Source: Paracoccus sp. SMMA_5_TC (GTDB lineage Bacteria > Pseudomonadota > Alphaproteobacteria > Rhodobacterales > Rhodobacteraceae). Taken from it: DNA of 64,000 bases. Positions 1-8,621 of the stretch are shown here, one piece after another. A program made the translations under genes and the position numbers. How positions within the stretch are numbered: position 1 is the first letter of the stretch; the number at the start of each line of letters is the position of its first letter. Location: positions 1,455,001 through 1,519,000 of the forward strand of contig NZ_CP102355.1 in assembly GCF_009696685.2 (NCBI RefSeq), read 5' to 3'. The notes beneath the pieces were generated by a model, which made no database searches, was not told the origin of the DNA, and saw only the letters and a list, made by a program, of their open reading frames with translations.

Positions 1-616
1 CGGTGGTCGGATGGGTCAGCACCACGACATAGGGCAGGCCGGCTTCCTTCAGCATCTGCACGGCGACGGTGGTGCGCGGCATCTGCATCAGCGACAGGAT
101 GCCTTCCTGCATCCGGGCGCCGCCCGCGGCCGAAAACAGCACCAGCGGCCGCTTCAGCTTGACCGCGCGTTCGGCCGCTGCGACGATCGCATTGCCGACA
201 TACATGCCCATGGACCCGCCCATGAAACTGAAATCCTGGGCGGCGGCCACGATGGGGGTGCGCCCGATCTCGCCCTCGGCGACCAGCATGGCCTCTTTCT
301 CGCCGGTGGATTTCTGGGCGGCCTTCAGCCGTTCGGGATATTTCTTCTGATCGCGGAACTGCAACGGGTCTGCGACAGGTTCGGGCACCTTCACCTCATT
401 GAAGATGCCGCCATCGAACAGCGCCGCGAACCGCGCGCGCGGCGATATCGCCAGATGGTGGTCGCAATTGCTGCAGACATTCAGATTTTCGGCCAGTTCG
501 CGATGAAACAGCATGGTCCCGCATTCGGGGCATTTCGTCCACAGGTTCTCGGGCACTTCGCGGCGCGAGAAAAGTGAGTTGATGCGCGGACGGACATAAT
601 TGGTGATCCAGTTCAT
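1..616 (-). CDS. accD: acetyl-CoA carboxylase carboxyltransferase subunit beta (5' part only)
   Basis: The reverse strand reads MNWITNYVRPRINSLF, then a zinc-ribbon with two CxxC pairs (CPECG at about residue 28 and CSNCDHH at about 47). This is the N-terminal zinc finger of bacterial AccD. The carboxyltransferase domain begins after it and runs off the left edge of the window. AccD and AccA form the transferase that moves CO2 from biotin to acetyl-CoA in the first step of fatty acid synthesis. The gene is divergent from the next one across about 80 bases. Confidence 0.93.
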   Translation of the reverse strand, partial: MNWITNYVRPRINSLFSRREVPENLWTKCPECGTMLFHRELAENLNVCSNCDHHLAISPRARFAALFDGGIFNEVKVPEPVADPLQFRDQKKYPERLKAAQKSTGEKEAMLVAEGEIGRTPIVAAAQDFSFMGGSMGMYVGNAIVAAAERAVKLKRPLVLFSAAGGARMQEGILSLMQMPRTTVAVQMLKEAGLPYVVVLTHPTT

Positions 617-695
617 CGACGGGCCCTTCGCTGCGTTCAGGGGCTCAGATAGGCAATAGCGGGCGCAATTGCAATTCCGCACGGCCCGGGCTTTG

Positions 696-2132
696 ATGGC
701 GGGCATGTGGACGCAGTTGATCGTTTTTCTGCATTATTCGGTCGCGCTGGCGGTCTCGATCCGGGTGCTTTTGCGCCCCCGGCTGGAACCGGCCGTGCGG
801 CTGAGCTGGATTCTGGTCATCGAACTGGTGCCGCTGATCGGAATCCTGGCCTATTTCCTGTTTGGCGAAATCCGCATGCGCGGCGCCGAGGTCGAAACCA
901 TGGCCAATGTGCGGTCAAGGCTTTCTGGTCTGTGGCGCCCCAGCCCCGAGGCCGTGCGCCGCGCGCCAGAGTTCGCCGCACCGATCATCGCCGCCAACCG
1001 CGCCACCACCGGCTTTGGCGCCGTCGCCGGCAATCTGACGGAACTCCTGCCCGAGGATGACAGCGCCATCGATCACCTGGTGGCGGCCATGGATGCTGCG
1101 GGCGATCACATCCATATCCTGTTCTATATCTGGCTGGACGACGCCTCGGGGCGCAAGGTGGCAGATGCGGCAGCCCGCGCCGCTGCCCGCGGCGTCAAGG
1201 TGCGCGTGGTCATCGATGCCTTCGGCTCGCGCGCGTTTGCCCGGTCTGACAGCTGGCGGATGATGCAGCAGGCGGGCTGCGAATGCATCCAGGCGCTGCC
1301 GCTGTCGCTGCCGATCATCGGCGGGCTGTTTCACCGCATGGACCTGCGCAACCACCGCAAGATCGTCGTGATCGACGATGCCATCGGCTTTACCGGCAGT
1401 CGCAACTGTTCGGACATGGCCTTTGCGATCAAGCCGCGTTTTGCGCCCTGGGTGGATATCCTGCTGCGCATCGAGGGGCCGATCGTGCGCCAGATGCAGG
1501 CGGTGTTCCTGCAGGACTGGATGAGCTACACCGGCGAGGATCTGGGCGAGACGCTGCGCATGGTGCGCCCGGTCGCCGCGCCGGGCGAGATCGCGCAGGT
1601 GGTGGCCACCGGCCCCGACCACCGCCAGGGGTCGCTGTCCGATTGCATGGCGACGATGATTCACGCCGCGCGCGAACGGCTGGTCATCACCACCCCCTAT
1701 TACGTTCCCGACAGTTCGCTGGACAGCGCCATCCGCACCGCCGCCCGCCGCGGCCTGGACGTGACCATGATCCTGCCCGAGCGCAACGATTCGCTGGTGG
1801 TGCAGGCCACATCCGAAGGGTTCTATTACGGGCTGGTCTCGGCCGGGGTAAAGCTGATGCTGTTCCAGGGCGGGCTGCTGCACTCCAAGATCATCACCGC
1901 CGACGGGCGGATGGCGATGCTGGGCAGTGCCAACATGGACCGCCGCAGCTTCGAGTTGAACTACGAAATGAACATGTTCCTGGTCAGCGAGGAATTGACC
2001 GAAGCGCTGGATCAGCGCCAGCAGACCTATATCCGCCGCGCCCGCCCCGTCGAACTGGCCGAGATCCGCGGCTGGTCGCTGTGGCGGCGGCTGCGCAACA
2101 ATCTGCTGGCGCTGGCGGCGCCGATCCTGTGA
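696..2132 (+). CDS. cls: cardiolipin synthase-like phospholipase D family protein
   Basis: Two transmembrane segments lie in the first 55 residues, followed by two HKD phosphatidyltransferase motifs: NHRKIVVIDD with GSRN at about residue 219, and LHSKIITADG with GSAN at about 395. This is the usual plan of membrane cardiolipin synthase, which condenses two phosphatidylglycerols. The length of about 478 residues is typical. The ATG at 705 (MWTQLIVFLHYS) is an equally good start, and an upstream TTG at 669 is less likely. A 28-base gap separates it from the pterin dehydratase gene. Confidence 0.88.
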   Translation: MAGMWTQLIVFLHYSVALAVSIRVLLRPRLEPAVRLSWILVIELVPLIGILAYFLFGEIRMRGAEVETMANVRSRLSGLWRPSPEAVRRAPEFAAPIIAANRATTGFGAVAGNLTELLPEDDSAIDHLVAAMDAAGDHIHILFYIWLDDASGRKVADAAARAAARGVKVRVVIDAFGSRAFARSDSWRMMQQAGCECIQALPLSLPIIGGLFHRMDLRNHRKIVVIDDAIGFTGSRNCSDMAFAIKPRFAPWVDILLRIEGPIVRQMQAVFLQDWMSYTGEDLGETLRMVRPVAAPGEIAQVVATGPDHRQGSLSDCMATMIHAARERLVITTPYYVPDSSLDSAIRTAARRGLDVTMILPERNDSLVVQATSEGFYYGLVSAGVKLMLFQGGLLHSKIITADGRMAMLGSANMDRRSFELNYEMNMFLVSEELTEALDQRQQTYIRRARPVELAEIRGWSLWRRLRNNLLALAAPIL

Positions 2133-2159
2133 GGATGCATCGACCAAAGGGGGGATGGC

Positions 2160-2501
2160 ATGACATTGGCACAAGGCGACATCGTGCAGGGCGCGCCGGC
2201 ACTGACGCTGGAACAGGTCGCGGCGGCGCTGGCCGATCTGCCGCAGTGGCAGCTGGACCCGGACGGGCCGGCGATCGCGCGCGAATGGCGGCTGCGCAAT
2301 TTCGCCCAGGCCGTGCAACTGGCCAATCTGGTGGCCTGGGTGGCCGAAACCGGCAACCACCATCCCGACATCGGCCTGGGCTGGGGGTATCTGCGCGTCA
2401 GCCTCAGCACCCATTCGGCGCAGGGCGTGACCCTGAACGACCTGGTCATGGCCGCGCGGATCGAGGCGGCGATTGCCGCAGGGCAGGGGGCGGCGACCTG
2501 A
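2160..2501 (+). CDS. phhB: 4a-hydroxytetrahydrobiopterin dehydratase
   Basis: This 113-residue protein has the pterin carbinolamine dehydratase signature: GNHHPDIGLGWGYLRVSL at about residues 60-78, then THSAQGVTLNDLVMAA. The two histidines of HHPDI and the later histidine of THSAQG are the expected active-site residues. The family dehydrates 4a-hydroxytetrahydropterin formed by aromatic amino acid hydroxylases. No phenylalanine hydroxylase gene is in the window, so its role here is inferred from family only. Confidence 0.9.
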   Translation: MTLAQGDIVQGAPALTLEQVAAALADLPQWQLDPDGPAIAREWRLRNFAQAVQLANLVAWVAETGNHHPDIGLGWGYLRVSLSTHSAQGVTLNDLVMAARIEAAIAAGQGAAT

Positions 2502-2648
2502 GATGATGCGTGGCGCATGGCCTTGCCCGCCGGTCGGGCGCGGCATATCAGTCGGCTGCAAGTTCTGGGGGTGCGGCATGGTCGGATCAAGGTCTTGGGG
2601 TTGTGCCGCGGCGGGGGGCGCGGGCGGGTTCCGCGCCACGGCGGGCTG

Positions 2649-3434
2649 ATGCGCAGCGGGCCGCCGCGCTGGCTGGAACGGCGACTGAACGCGCGCGCGC
2701 TGGCGCGTTGGCAGACGCGCGCATCCGAGGTCGAGGCGCTGGGTGCCGGCCGACGGCGTGCCCTGCGGGACGAAGCGCAGGGGCTGCGCGCGGTGCTGGA
2801 CCGGTTTCTGGCCCGGACCGACAGACGTGCCATGCAGGCACGCAGCGGGCTGGCATTGCCGCCGCTGCCGGCAGGCAGCGACTGGCACTGGCGTCCCGAA
2901 TGTCTGACCACCCCGCTGCTGCCAAGGGGGCTCGCCGCGCCCGACAGCGGCGCGCGGCTGTGCCCGGGCACGGCGCTGTGGCACGATTGTCCGGCGCGGG
3001 GGCTGGTTCTGGAACAGGTGCCCGCCACCGAGCGCACGGGCCTGACGCCCTTTGCGCTGCGGCTGGAGGTGTTCGGATTTTCCGGCAGCTATCTGTCGCT
3101 GGCACTGGACCTGCCGCAAGGGATGTTGCAGGGGCTGGGACGAAGCCATGTCGTGCGGCTGGAAACCGCCGGCCAGGCCGAGGCGCCGATCCGTGTCTAT
3201 GCCCGGCTGAACATCGGCAACGGGCCGAATGTGGATGAGATGACGCTGAAACTGGCCGATTTCCCGGCCGGGCGTCACAGCACGCAGGTGACCGAGTTCG
3301 ATCTGGCCTATACCGGGATCAACGAGCGGCGGCTGGAAAAGGCCTGGCTGGATCTGATCTTCGAGGCGCCGCGCATGAACGGCATTGTTCTGGAAGAAAT
3401 TTTGCTGTCGCGGCATCTGCGGGCAGGGGTCTGA
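2649..3434 (+). CDS. DUF6478-like protein of unknown function
   Basis: About 261 residues from the ATG giving MRSGPPRWLERRLNAR. The frame is open upstream to 2517, but that stretch is Arg/Gly-rich and looks non-coding. The N-terminal third is basic and helical. The C-terminal half is beta-rich (LALDLP, VVRLETAG, IRVYARLNIGNG) and ends in a helix-turn ending MNGIVLEEILLSRHLRA. I associate this with a family largely confined to Rhodobacteraceae (DUF6478) from memory. It is closely followed by the next unknown gene, probably in one operon. Confidence 0.6.
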   Translation: MRSGPPRWLERRLNARALARWQTRASEVEALGAGRRRALRDEAQGLRAVLDRFLARTDRRAMQARSGLALPPLPAGSDWHWRPECLTTPLLPRGLAAPDSGARLCPGTALWHDCPARGLVLEQVPATERTGLTPFALRLEVFGFSGSYLSLALDLPQGMLQGLGRSHVVRLETAGQAEAPIRVYARLNIGNGPNVDEMTLKLADFPAGRHSTQVTEFDLAYTGINERRLEKAWLDLIFEAPRMNGIVLEEILLSRHLRAGV

Positions 3435-3445
3435 GGCGAAGGACG

Positions 3446-3853
3446 ATGGACGATTTCGAATGTCATGGCCTGGCTGCGGGCGTCTGGCGCGGCATCCTGC
3501 GGCGGTCGCAGCCGCCGGGGCGGTTGCTGCTGACCCATCAGCAGGCCACCCTGGCCGAGGTGTCGGTGAACCCCGCCGGGCAGGATCTCTGGCAGATTGC
3601 CGTTCCTCTGCCGGCGGATCGCCTGGGCGACGGCATGCAGACCTTTCTGCTGGTCGAGGAGATTGCCTCGGCCAAGCCCGGCGGCAGGCCGGCGTTGCGG
3701 ACGCTGGCGCAGATGACGCTGCTGGCCGGCACGGCGTTGGACCATGACCTGCGCGCCGAGATTGCACTGATGCGGGCCGAGCTGGACCTGCTGAAGCGCG
3801 AATTCCGCCGGCTTGCGGGCGATCAGCCGTCGGCCGGCCGGGGCGACCAGTAA
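3446..3853 (+). CDS. hypothetical protein, co-transcribed with the DUF6478-like gene
   Basis: A 135-residue protein, 11 bases after the preceding stop. It starts MDDFECHGLAAGVWRG. A beta-rich middle segment (QIAVPLPADRL, TFLLVEEI) precedes a predicted coiled coil of the last 40 residues (LRAEIALMRAELDLLKREFRRL). No family is recognised with certainty. The last 31 bases overlap the end of the convergent GNAT gene. Confidence 0.6.
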   Translation: MDDFECHGLAAGVWRGILRRSQPPGRLLLTHQQATLAEVSVNPAGQDLWQIAVPLPADRLGDGMQTFLLVEEIASAKPGGRPALRTLAQMTLLAGTALDHDLRAEIALMRAELDLLKREFRRLAGDQPSAGRGDQ

Positions 3854-4554
3854 TCGTATTCGCCCAGCAGCCGGAACCCCAAGCCCTGGTATAGTGCCTG
3901 CGCCGCTTCGTTGCGGCGCGCTACCGCCAACGCCAGCCGGCTGGCGCCTTGCGACAGTGCCCACAGGGCCGCGCGCGTCAGCAGCCAGCCGGCGACGCCC
4001 TGGCGACGCTGGGCGGGCACCACCTCGATGGCGTGGATCATGGCCACGGGGCCGTCCGCGGCGACAAAGGCGGCGCCGGCGGCGCGATCGTTGACCCGCC
4101 CCAGCAGGGCGGTGCGCGGCACTGCGACCCGCGCCATCACCTGCTGGCGGGCGGGGCCGATATTGCCGTCGGACCAGATGTCGCGCTGCATCGCCAGGGG
4201 TGGCCAGATGGCAAAGGCGGACATCGGCGGCAGCGGCCGTTGCGCCAGGGCCGCGCAATCGGCCGCCATCACCAGTGTGGGCACCCGTGGCGCATAGCCC
4301 TGATCCGCCAGCGCCCGGCGCAGCCGTTCCTGGGTGCTGGCCACGCGAAACAGCGGCGCCTCGCCCCAGGCGCGCTGGGCGGCGGCGACCGCGGCAATGT
4401 CGGCCTCGGCCCAGTCCTCGGACAGGCTGCGGGCCGAACCGACCCTGCCGCCGCCCCCCAGACCGCGACCGACCTCGAACCCCCCGACGCGACGGCGGTC
4501 CGCCGCGGGCCAGGTGGTTTCAAAGGCGCGCGCGATCTCGGCGTCGGCGATCAC
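3823..4554 (-). CDS. GNAT family N-acetyltransferase
   Basis: 243 residues from a GTG whose GTGA overlaps the stop of the upstream CinA-like gene, so the two are translationally coupled. The C-terminal GNAT core is clear: strand beta-4 IHAIEVVP, the acetyl-CoA loop QRRQGVAGWLL (motif A) at about residues 180-192, and the motif B stretch NEAAQALYQGLGF near 220. The N-terminal 100 residues are divergent, so the acceptor cannot be named. Its 3' end overlaps the convergent gene by 31 bases. Confidence 0.8.
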   Translation of the reverse strand: MIADAEIARAFETTWPAADRRRVGGFEVGRGLGGGGRVGSARSLSEDWAEADIAAVAAAQRAWGEAPLFRVASTQERLRRALADQGYAPRVPTLVMAADCAALAQRPLPPMSAFAIWPPLAMQRDIWSDGNIGPARQQVMARVAVPRTALLGRVNDRAAGAAFVAADGPVAMIHAIEVVPAQRRQGVAGWLLTRAALWALSQGASRLALAVARRNEAAQALYQGLGFRLLGEYDYWSPRPADG

Positions 4555-5291
4555 AGCGCCAGCCTTTCGCGCAGGGCGGTCATCGCCTCGGTGACGCGCG
4601 CCGCATCCAGCCCGCGGATGACCAGCGTCGTGCCATAGCGCTGTCCGCGCTGAAATGGGTATGATCCCAGCGACAGGTCGTGGAACTGCCGGGCGATGTC
4701 GCGCAGGCCGTCCGCGACCTCGGATTCGGGCCGCAACACCTCGAGCGCCTCGCTGACCGAGGGGCGGCCCGTGGGCAGGTTGTCGACGATCGCCTCGACC
4801 ATGGCGCGGAACACCTCGGGGACGCCGGCCATCACATAGGTATTGCCGATGTGAAAGCCGGGCGCCGCCGAATGTGCATTGGGAATTAGCGCCGCGCCCA
4901 GCGGGATGCGCGCCATCCGCAGGCGGTTTTCGGTGATCTCGACCCCGCGCGCCTGCCAGCGCTCGACCATCACGCGCTTGGCGTCCTCGTTGATCTCGAT
5001 GCCGGTGCCGAAGGCGGCGGCGACGGCATCGGCGGTGATGTCGTCATGGGTGGGGCCGATGCCGCCGCTGGTGAACAGCATGTCCCAGGCCCCGCCCAGC
5101 GACTTGTCCAGCGCCCGGATCGCGGCCACGATCTGGTCGTGGTCGTCGCCCACGATGCGCACCTCGCGCAGGTCGATGCCGATGCTGTTGAGCACCTGCG
5201 ACAGGTAATGGGCATTGCCTTCGCGGGTGCGGCCGGAAAGGATCTCGTCCCCGATGACCAGGATCGCGGCGGTGGGATTGTCGGATTGCAT
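4551..5291 (-). CDS. competence/damage-inducible protein CinA-like, molybdopterin-binding domain
   Basis: 246 residues consisting of a MoaB/MogA-type (MoCF_biosynth) domain: AILVIGDEILSGRTREGN at the N-terminus and the diagnostic FTSGGIGPTHDD at about residue 75. The C-terminal nicotinamide-nucleotide amidase domain of full CinA is absent, as in many alphaproteobacterial relatives. The start was chosen because AAGGAAGG lies 6 bases upstream; an in-frame ATG at 5324 has no such site. The substrate is unknown; the family may act on nucleotide-type pyrophosphates. Confidence 0.85.
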   Translation of the reverse strand: MQSDNPTAAILVIGDEILSGRTREGNAHYLSQVLNSIGIDLREVRIVGDDHDQIVAAIRALDKSLGGAWDMLFTSGGIGPTHDDITADAVAAAFGTGIEINEDAKRVMVERWQARGVEITENRLRMARIPLGAALIPNAHSAAPGFHIGNTYVMAGVPEVFRAMVEAIVDNLPTGRPSVSEALEVLRPESEVADGLRDIARQFHDLSLGSYPFQRGQRYGTTLVIRGLDAARVTEAMTALRERLAL

Positions 5292-5406
5292 CGGCGCCTT
5301 CCTTGCGTTGTCGGCTGTCGGCAAATGTATAGGTCCGCTGCCGGGGCTGGAACAAGGGCCGGCATCGGACTATCTGTGTGCAGAGCGCACAGACCCCGAG
5401 GACGCC

Positions 5407-6210
5407 ATGAACGACGCACGCCAGACCCGCGAAGGCATTCGCATTCACGATCCGCAGGATTTTGCCGGGATGCGCGTGGCCGGGCGGATGGCGGCGCAGA
5501 TCCTGGACGAGGTCGGACCCCTGGTCCGGCCCGGCACCAGCACCGGCGCGCTGGACGATTTCATCCGCAACCGTGTCACCGAACTGGGCGCGACCAGTGC
5601 CACCATCGGCTATCGCGGCTATCAGCACGCCAGCTGCATCAGCGTGAACCATGTCGTCTGCCACGGCATCCCCGGGGACAAGCTGCTGGCCGATGGCGAT
5701 ATCCTGAACATCGACGTGACGGTGATCGTCGATGGCTGGTATGGCGACAGTTCGCGCATGTATGTGGCCGGCCGTCCCAGCGTCAAGGCGCGGCGGCTGA
5801 TCCAGGTCACCCATGACGCGCTGATGCGCGGGATCGAGGCGGTGCGTCCCGGCGCGACCTTTGGCGACATCGGCTGGGCGATCCAGTCCTATGTCGAACA
5901 GAACCGCATGTCGGTGGTGCGCGATTTCTGTGGCCATGGCCTGGGCCGAACCTTTCACGCGCCGCCGAACGTGCTGCACTTTGGCCGGCCCGGCAAGGGG
6001 CCGGTGATCGAAGAGGGCATGTTCTTCACCATCGAGCCGATGGTGAACCTGGGCCGGCCCGAAACCAAGATCCTCGCCGACGACTGGACCGCGGTCACCC
6101 GCGACAAGTCGCTGTCAGCGCAGTTCGAGCATTCCGTGGGGGTGACCGCTACCGGATGCGAGATATTCACGCTTTCCCCGGCCGGGCTTTTCCTGCCCGA
6201 TCTGGGTTAG
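5407..6210 (+). CDS. map: type I methionine aminopeptidase
   Basis: 267 residues with all five dinuclear metal ligands visible: Asp in NIDVTVIVDG (about 103), Asp in WYGDSSRMY (about 114), His in CGHGLG (about 177), Glu in FFTIEPM (about 209) and Glu in QFEHSVG (about 241). GAGGAC precedes the ATG. The enzyme removes N-terminal methionine from nascent proteins. It is divergent from the CinA-like gene across 115 bases and convergent with the LacI-type gene. The frame extends upstream to 5215, but only the part from 5407 matches the family. Confidence 0.95.
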   Translation: MNDARQTREGIRIHDPQDFAGMRVAGRMAAQILDEVGPLVRPGTSTGALDDFIRNRVTELGATSATIGYRGYQHASCISVNHVVCHGIPGDKLLADGDILNIDVTVIVDGWYGDSSRMYVAGRPSVKARRLIQVTHDALMRGIEAVRPGATFGDIGWAIQSYVEQNRMSVVRDFCGHGLGRTFHAPPNVLHFGRPGKGPVIEEGMFFTIEPMVNLGRPETKILADDWTAVTRDKSLSAQFEHSVGVTATGCEIFTLSPAGLFLPDLG

Positions 6211-6220
6211 CAAGGGCGTA

Positions 6221-7249
6221 TCAACGCAGCGCGCCTTGTCGGATGGTGTCGCCAGGCAAGATGGTCGGCGACAATGCGATGATGCCATTGTCAGGCGCGC
6301 TTTCCTTGCCCGCCACCAGTCGCGCCGCGCGGCGGCCGATGTCGACGCGGCGCGCGTCGGTGGTGGTCAGCCGCATCGGCAATCCATCCAGCAGCTCGAC
6401 GCCGTTGAACCCCGCAAGCCCCAGCTTGCCGGGAATGTCATAGCCGCGCTCCATGCACCACAACAGCCCGCCCGCGCCGATCATGTCATTCGAGAAATAC
6501 AGAAAATCCAGATCGGGCTCGCGCATCAGGATCCTTTCGGTCAGTTCGCGGCCCTTGTGCAGCGATGATCCGCCCTGGTAGTATTCGCGCGCGGCCAGTT
6601 GCAGCCCGTGTTCGGCCAGGCGTGCCTCGAAGCCGGCCAGCCTTTTGCGGGCGCGGTGATCCTCGGGCATGTGGGTGCCGATGAAGCCGATGCGACGATA
6701 GCCCGCGTTCACGATTTCATCGGCCATTTCGGCGCCGGCGCGGCGGTGCGAAATGCCGACGGCGCAATCGATCGGCTCGCCGTCGATGTCCATGATCTCG
6801 ACCACGGGCAGGCCGGCATTGTCCAGCATGGCGCGCGCTGCGCGGCTGTGTTCCAACCCGGCCAGAATCACCCCCGATGGACGCCAGCTGAGCATGTCAT
6901 ATAGCACCGCATCCTCGCGCGAGGGGCTATAGTTCGTCACCCCCACCACCGGTTGCAGGCCGGTGTCCTCAAGCTCGGCCGAAATGCCGCCCAGCACATC
7001 GGGAAACACCATGTTCGACAGCGACGGGATCACCACCGCTACCAGGTTCACGCGCTGGCTGGCCAGGCCCCCGGCGATCTTGTTGGGGACATAGCCCAGA
7101 GTGCGCGCCGCGGTCAGCACCTTTTCGCGGGTGGCCGCCGATACATCACCCCGGTTGCGCAACACGCGGCTGACCGTCATTTCGGACACGCCCGAGGCTT
7201 CGGACACATCGCGCAGGGTCAGGGGGCGGCGGGGCGATCTGGTGCTCAT
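6221..7249 (-). CDS. LacI/GntR family transcriptional regulator
   Basis: 342 residues. The N-terminal LacI helix-turn-helix is LTLRDVSEASGVSEMTVSRV (about 10-29), then the hinge LGYVPNKIAGGLAS and a periplasmic-binding-protein-like sensor domain (VAVVIPSLSN, DFLYFSNDMIGAGGL, LAGFNGVELLDG). Closest in flavour to gluconate repressors of the GntR subgroup, so a sugar acid ligand is a guess. No catabolic or transport genes adjoin it, so its regulon lies elsewhere. A TTACCG-repeat sequence in its leader could be an autoregulatory site. Confidence 0.88.
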   Translation of the reverse strand: MSTRSPRRPLTLRDVSEASGVSEMTVSRVLRNRGDVSAATREKVLTAARTLGYVPNKIAGGLASQRVNLVAVVIPSLSNMVFPDVLGGISAELEDTGLQPVVGVTNYSPSREDAVLYDMLSWRPSGVILAGLEHSRAARAMLDNAGLPVVEIMDIDGEPIDCAVGISHRRAGAEMADEIVNAGYRRIGFIGTHMPEDHRARKRLAGFEARLAEHGLQLAAREYYQGGSSLHKGRELTERILMREPDLDFLYFSNDMIGAGGLLWCMERGYDIPGKLGLAGFNGVELLDGLPMRLTTTDARRVDIGRRAARLVAGKESAPDNGIIALSPTILPGDTIRQGALR

Positions 7250-7270
7250 GTCGGATTCCGGCTGACAGTC

Positions 7271-7286
7271 ATGTTACCGTTACCGT
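7271..7286. promoter_or_regulatory. candidate autoregulatory half-site upstream of the LacI/GntR gene
   Basis: ATGTTACCGTTACCGT lies 21 bases upstream of the regulator start. Its left half equals the ATGTTA arm known from gluconate-repressor operators, but the right arm is a direct repeat (TTACCGTTACCG) rather than the inverted TAACAT. The assignment is therefore weak. Confidence 0.22.
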
Positions 7287-7345
7287 TTCAAGTGCCGCAC
7301 GGCAACCTTGCCATTTTTCCCGCACGCAGGCAAAACGGTCTTGGC

Positions 7346-7422
7346 GGCCCCGTGGCTCAACTGGATAGAGCAGCCCCCTCCTAAGGGGCAGGTTGGAGGT
7401 TCGAATCCTCTCGGGGTCACCA
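7346..7422 (+). tRNA. tRNA-Arg (anticodon CCT)
   Basis: A full cloverleaf can be drawn: acceptor GGCCCCG with CGGGGTC, D stem GCTC with GAGC, anticodon stem GCCCC with GGGGC around loop CTCCTAA, and T stem GGAGG with CCTCT around TTCGAAT. A73 and encoded CCA follow. The anticodon CCT reads AGG. The 3' half from 7375 is repeated at the far end of the prophage, so the present gene is a host-phage hybrid: the 5' half is from the host and the 3' half was brought by the phage. Confidence 0.96.
7375..7394 (+). repeat. attL core
   Basis: CCCCTCCTAAGGGGCAGGTT, covering the anticodon arm and variable loop of tRNA-Arg, is repeated exactly at 53973-53992. Beyond the core the match continues with five differences through the encoded CCA, for about 49 bases in all. 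The core is therefore the likely strand-exchange segment. Confidence 0.88.
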
Positions 7423-7446
7423 TAAATTTCAGGTAGTTATCAGTCA

Positions 7447-8472
7447 TTATAAGGTATGCCCTTTGGTTTGTCGAACCGAAACGACAGGTCGAATCTCAAG
7501 AGCGCCGGCCGCTTTCCGCAGGTGCTGGGGGCTGAATCGGGCATAGGTTGCCCGCGTGATGTTCGGGTTCGAGTGGCCCAGGTATTCCGCGATTTCCTCG
7601 ATAGGAACGCCCGCCTCGGCCATGAACCGGCCCGCCGTCCTGCGCAGGTCATGCCGGGTGCAATGAGCGATCCCGGCGCGCTCCACGGCGGCGTTAAATC
7701 CGGTCTTGATCGAACCGACCTTCCGCCCGCCCCACTCAATGACATAGTCCGAGACGCCCGATAGTTTCGCGGTTTGCAGGGCGGCCATCAGGCTATCGTT
7801 GATCGGCACCGTGGCCCGGCCCTTCCGTGGCCCCAGGTCGTTCGGCGCCAGCTTGATCACCCGGCGCGCGAGGTCCACCCGATCCCATGTCAGATCCAGC
7901 AGCGCGCCGATACGGCCGGCGGTGGTGACCATCAGCAGAATCGCCAGACGAATGTGCGGCGCGGACGCTGCGGCCAACAGCCGCTCAACCTCATCGCGCG
8001 TCAGGTAGCGGTCCCGAGGCTGCGGGGTGTGCGGCAATTCGATGCGCGGGGCGGCCTCGATCAGGCGGCTTTTCGCTGCCCATGACAGGCAGGTACGCAG
8101 GCAACCAAGGTCGGTCCTGATCGTGCCATCCTTGCGGCCTGCCCGGCGGCGCTTGGCGATGAAACTGCGGCAGTCCTCGGCGGTGATCTGGCTGGCTGAC
8201 AGGTGGCCGAAGTCTGGCAGGACGTTCTTTCCGACCTGTCGCATCTTCGACGCCTGCCGCCGGCCCTCAACCTCGCGGGTGTAGGCTTCCCATATCTCCG
8301 AAACCAGCACCCCGGCCTTGGGCGCGCTGGCCTTTAGGATCAGGTCACGCGCTTCACGCTCGGCTTCCTTTGCCGTGTGTGCCTCAAGGCGATAACGCCG
8401 TCTGCCTCCATCGTCGTCGTTCCAGATGACGACAAATCGCCCTTTGAGACGGCCGATCCGATAATCCCGCAT
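7447..8472 (-). CDS. int: tyrosine-type phage integrase
   Basis: 341 residues. Catalytic residues are visible: Arg187 in TTAGRIGALL, the H274-x-x-R277 box in RHDLRRTAG, His300 in EYLGHSNPNITRATY and the nucleophile Tyr310. The N-terminal 60 residues look like an arm-binding domain, followed by a SAM-like core-binding domain (about 60-150). It lies 24 bases inside the hybrid tRNA and points towards it, the normal arrangement for tRNA-targeting integrases. It is the last gene of the leftward operon, and its 5' end overlaps the excisionase gene by 133 bases. Confidence 0.95.
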   Translation of the reverse strand: MRDYRIGRLKGRFVVIWNDDDGGRRRYRLEAHTAKEAEREARDLILKASAPKAGVLVSEIWEAYTREVEGRRQASKMRQVGKNVLPDFGHLSASQITAEDCRSFIAKRRRAGRKDGTIRTDLGCLRTCLSWAAKSRLIEAAPRIELPHTPQPRDRYLTRDEVERLLAAASAPHIRLAILLMVTTAGRIGALLDLTWDRVDLARRVIKLAPNDLGPRKGRATVPINDSLMAALQTAKLSGVSDYVIEWGGRKVGSIKTGFNAAVERAGIAHCTRHDLRRTAGRFMAEAGVPIEEIAEYLGHSNPNITRATYARFSPQHLRKAAGALEIRPVVSVRQTKGHTL

Positions 8473-8621
8473 TCGTAAGCCTCCACAGTATCATGCGTGA
8501 TCCGCAGCATGCGGCCGACGCGGAATGCCGGCAACTTGCCGGTTCGGATCAGATGACGAACCGTCTCGCCCGAGACGCCCCAGCGCTCGGCCAGCATGTC
8601 GGGGGTGTATGGCCTCCCCAT
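8340..8621 (-). CDS. excisionase/AlpA-type helix-turn-helix protein
   Basis: 93 residues. The first 50 form a MerR/HTH_17-type winged helix (MLAERWGVSGETVRHLIRTG, then LPAFRVGRMLRITHDTVEAY), the usual fold of phage excisionases and AlpA-like activators. The C-terminal 40 residues are read from the same DNA as the start of int, in another frame. Position directly upstream of int supports a role in excision directionality. Confidence 0.75.
   Translation of the reverse strand: MGRPYTPDMLAERWGVSGETVRHLIRTGKLPAFRVGRMLRITHDTVEAYECGIIGSAVSKGDLSSSGTTTMEADGVIALRHTRQRKPSVKRVT

Noticed and set aside
915..3767. Very long minus-strand open frame (950 codons) opposite cls and neighbours
   Set aside because: Arises from high GC at third positions; composition is Pro/Arg/His/Gln-rich and the plus strand carries recognised families.
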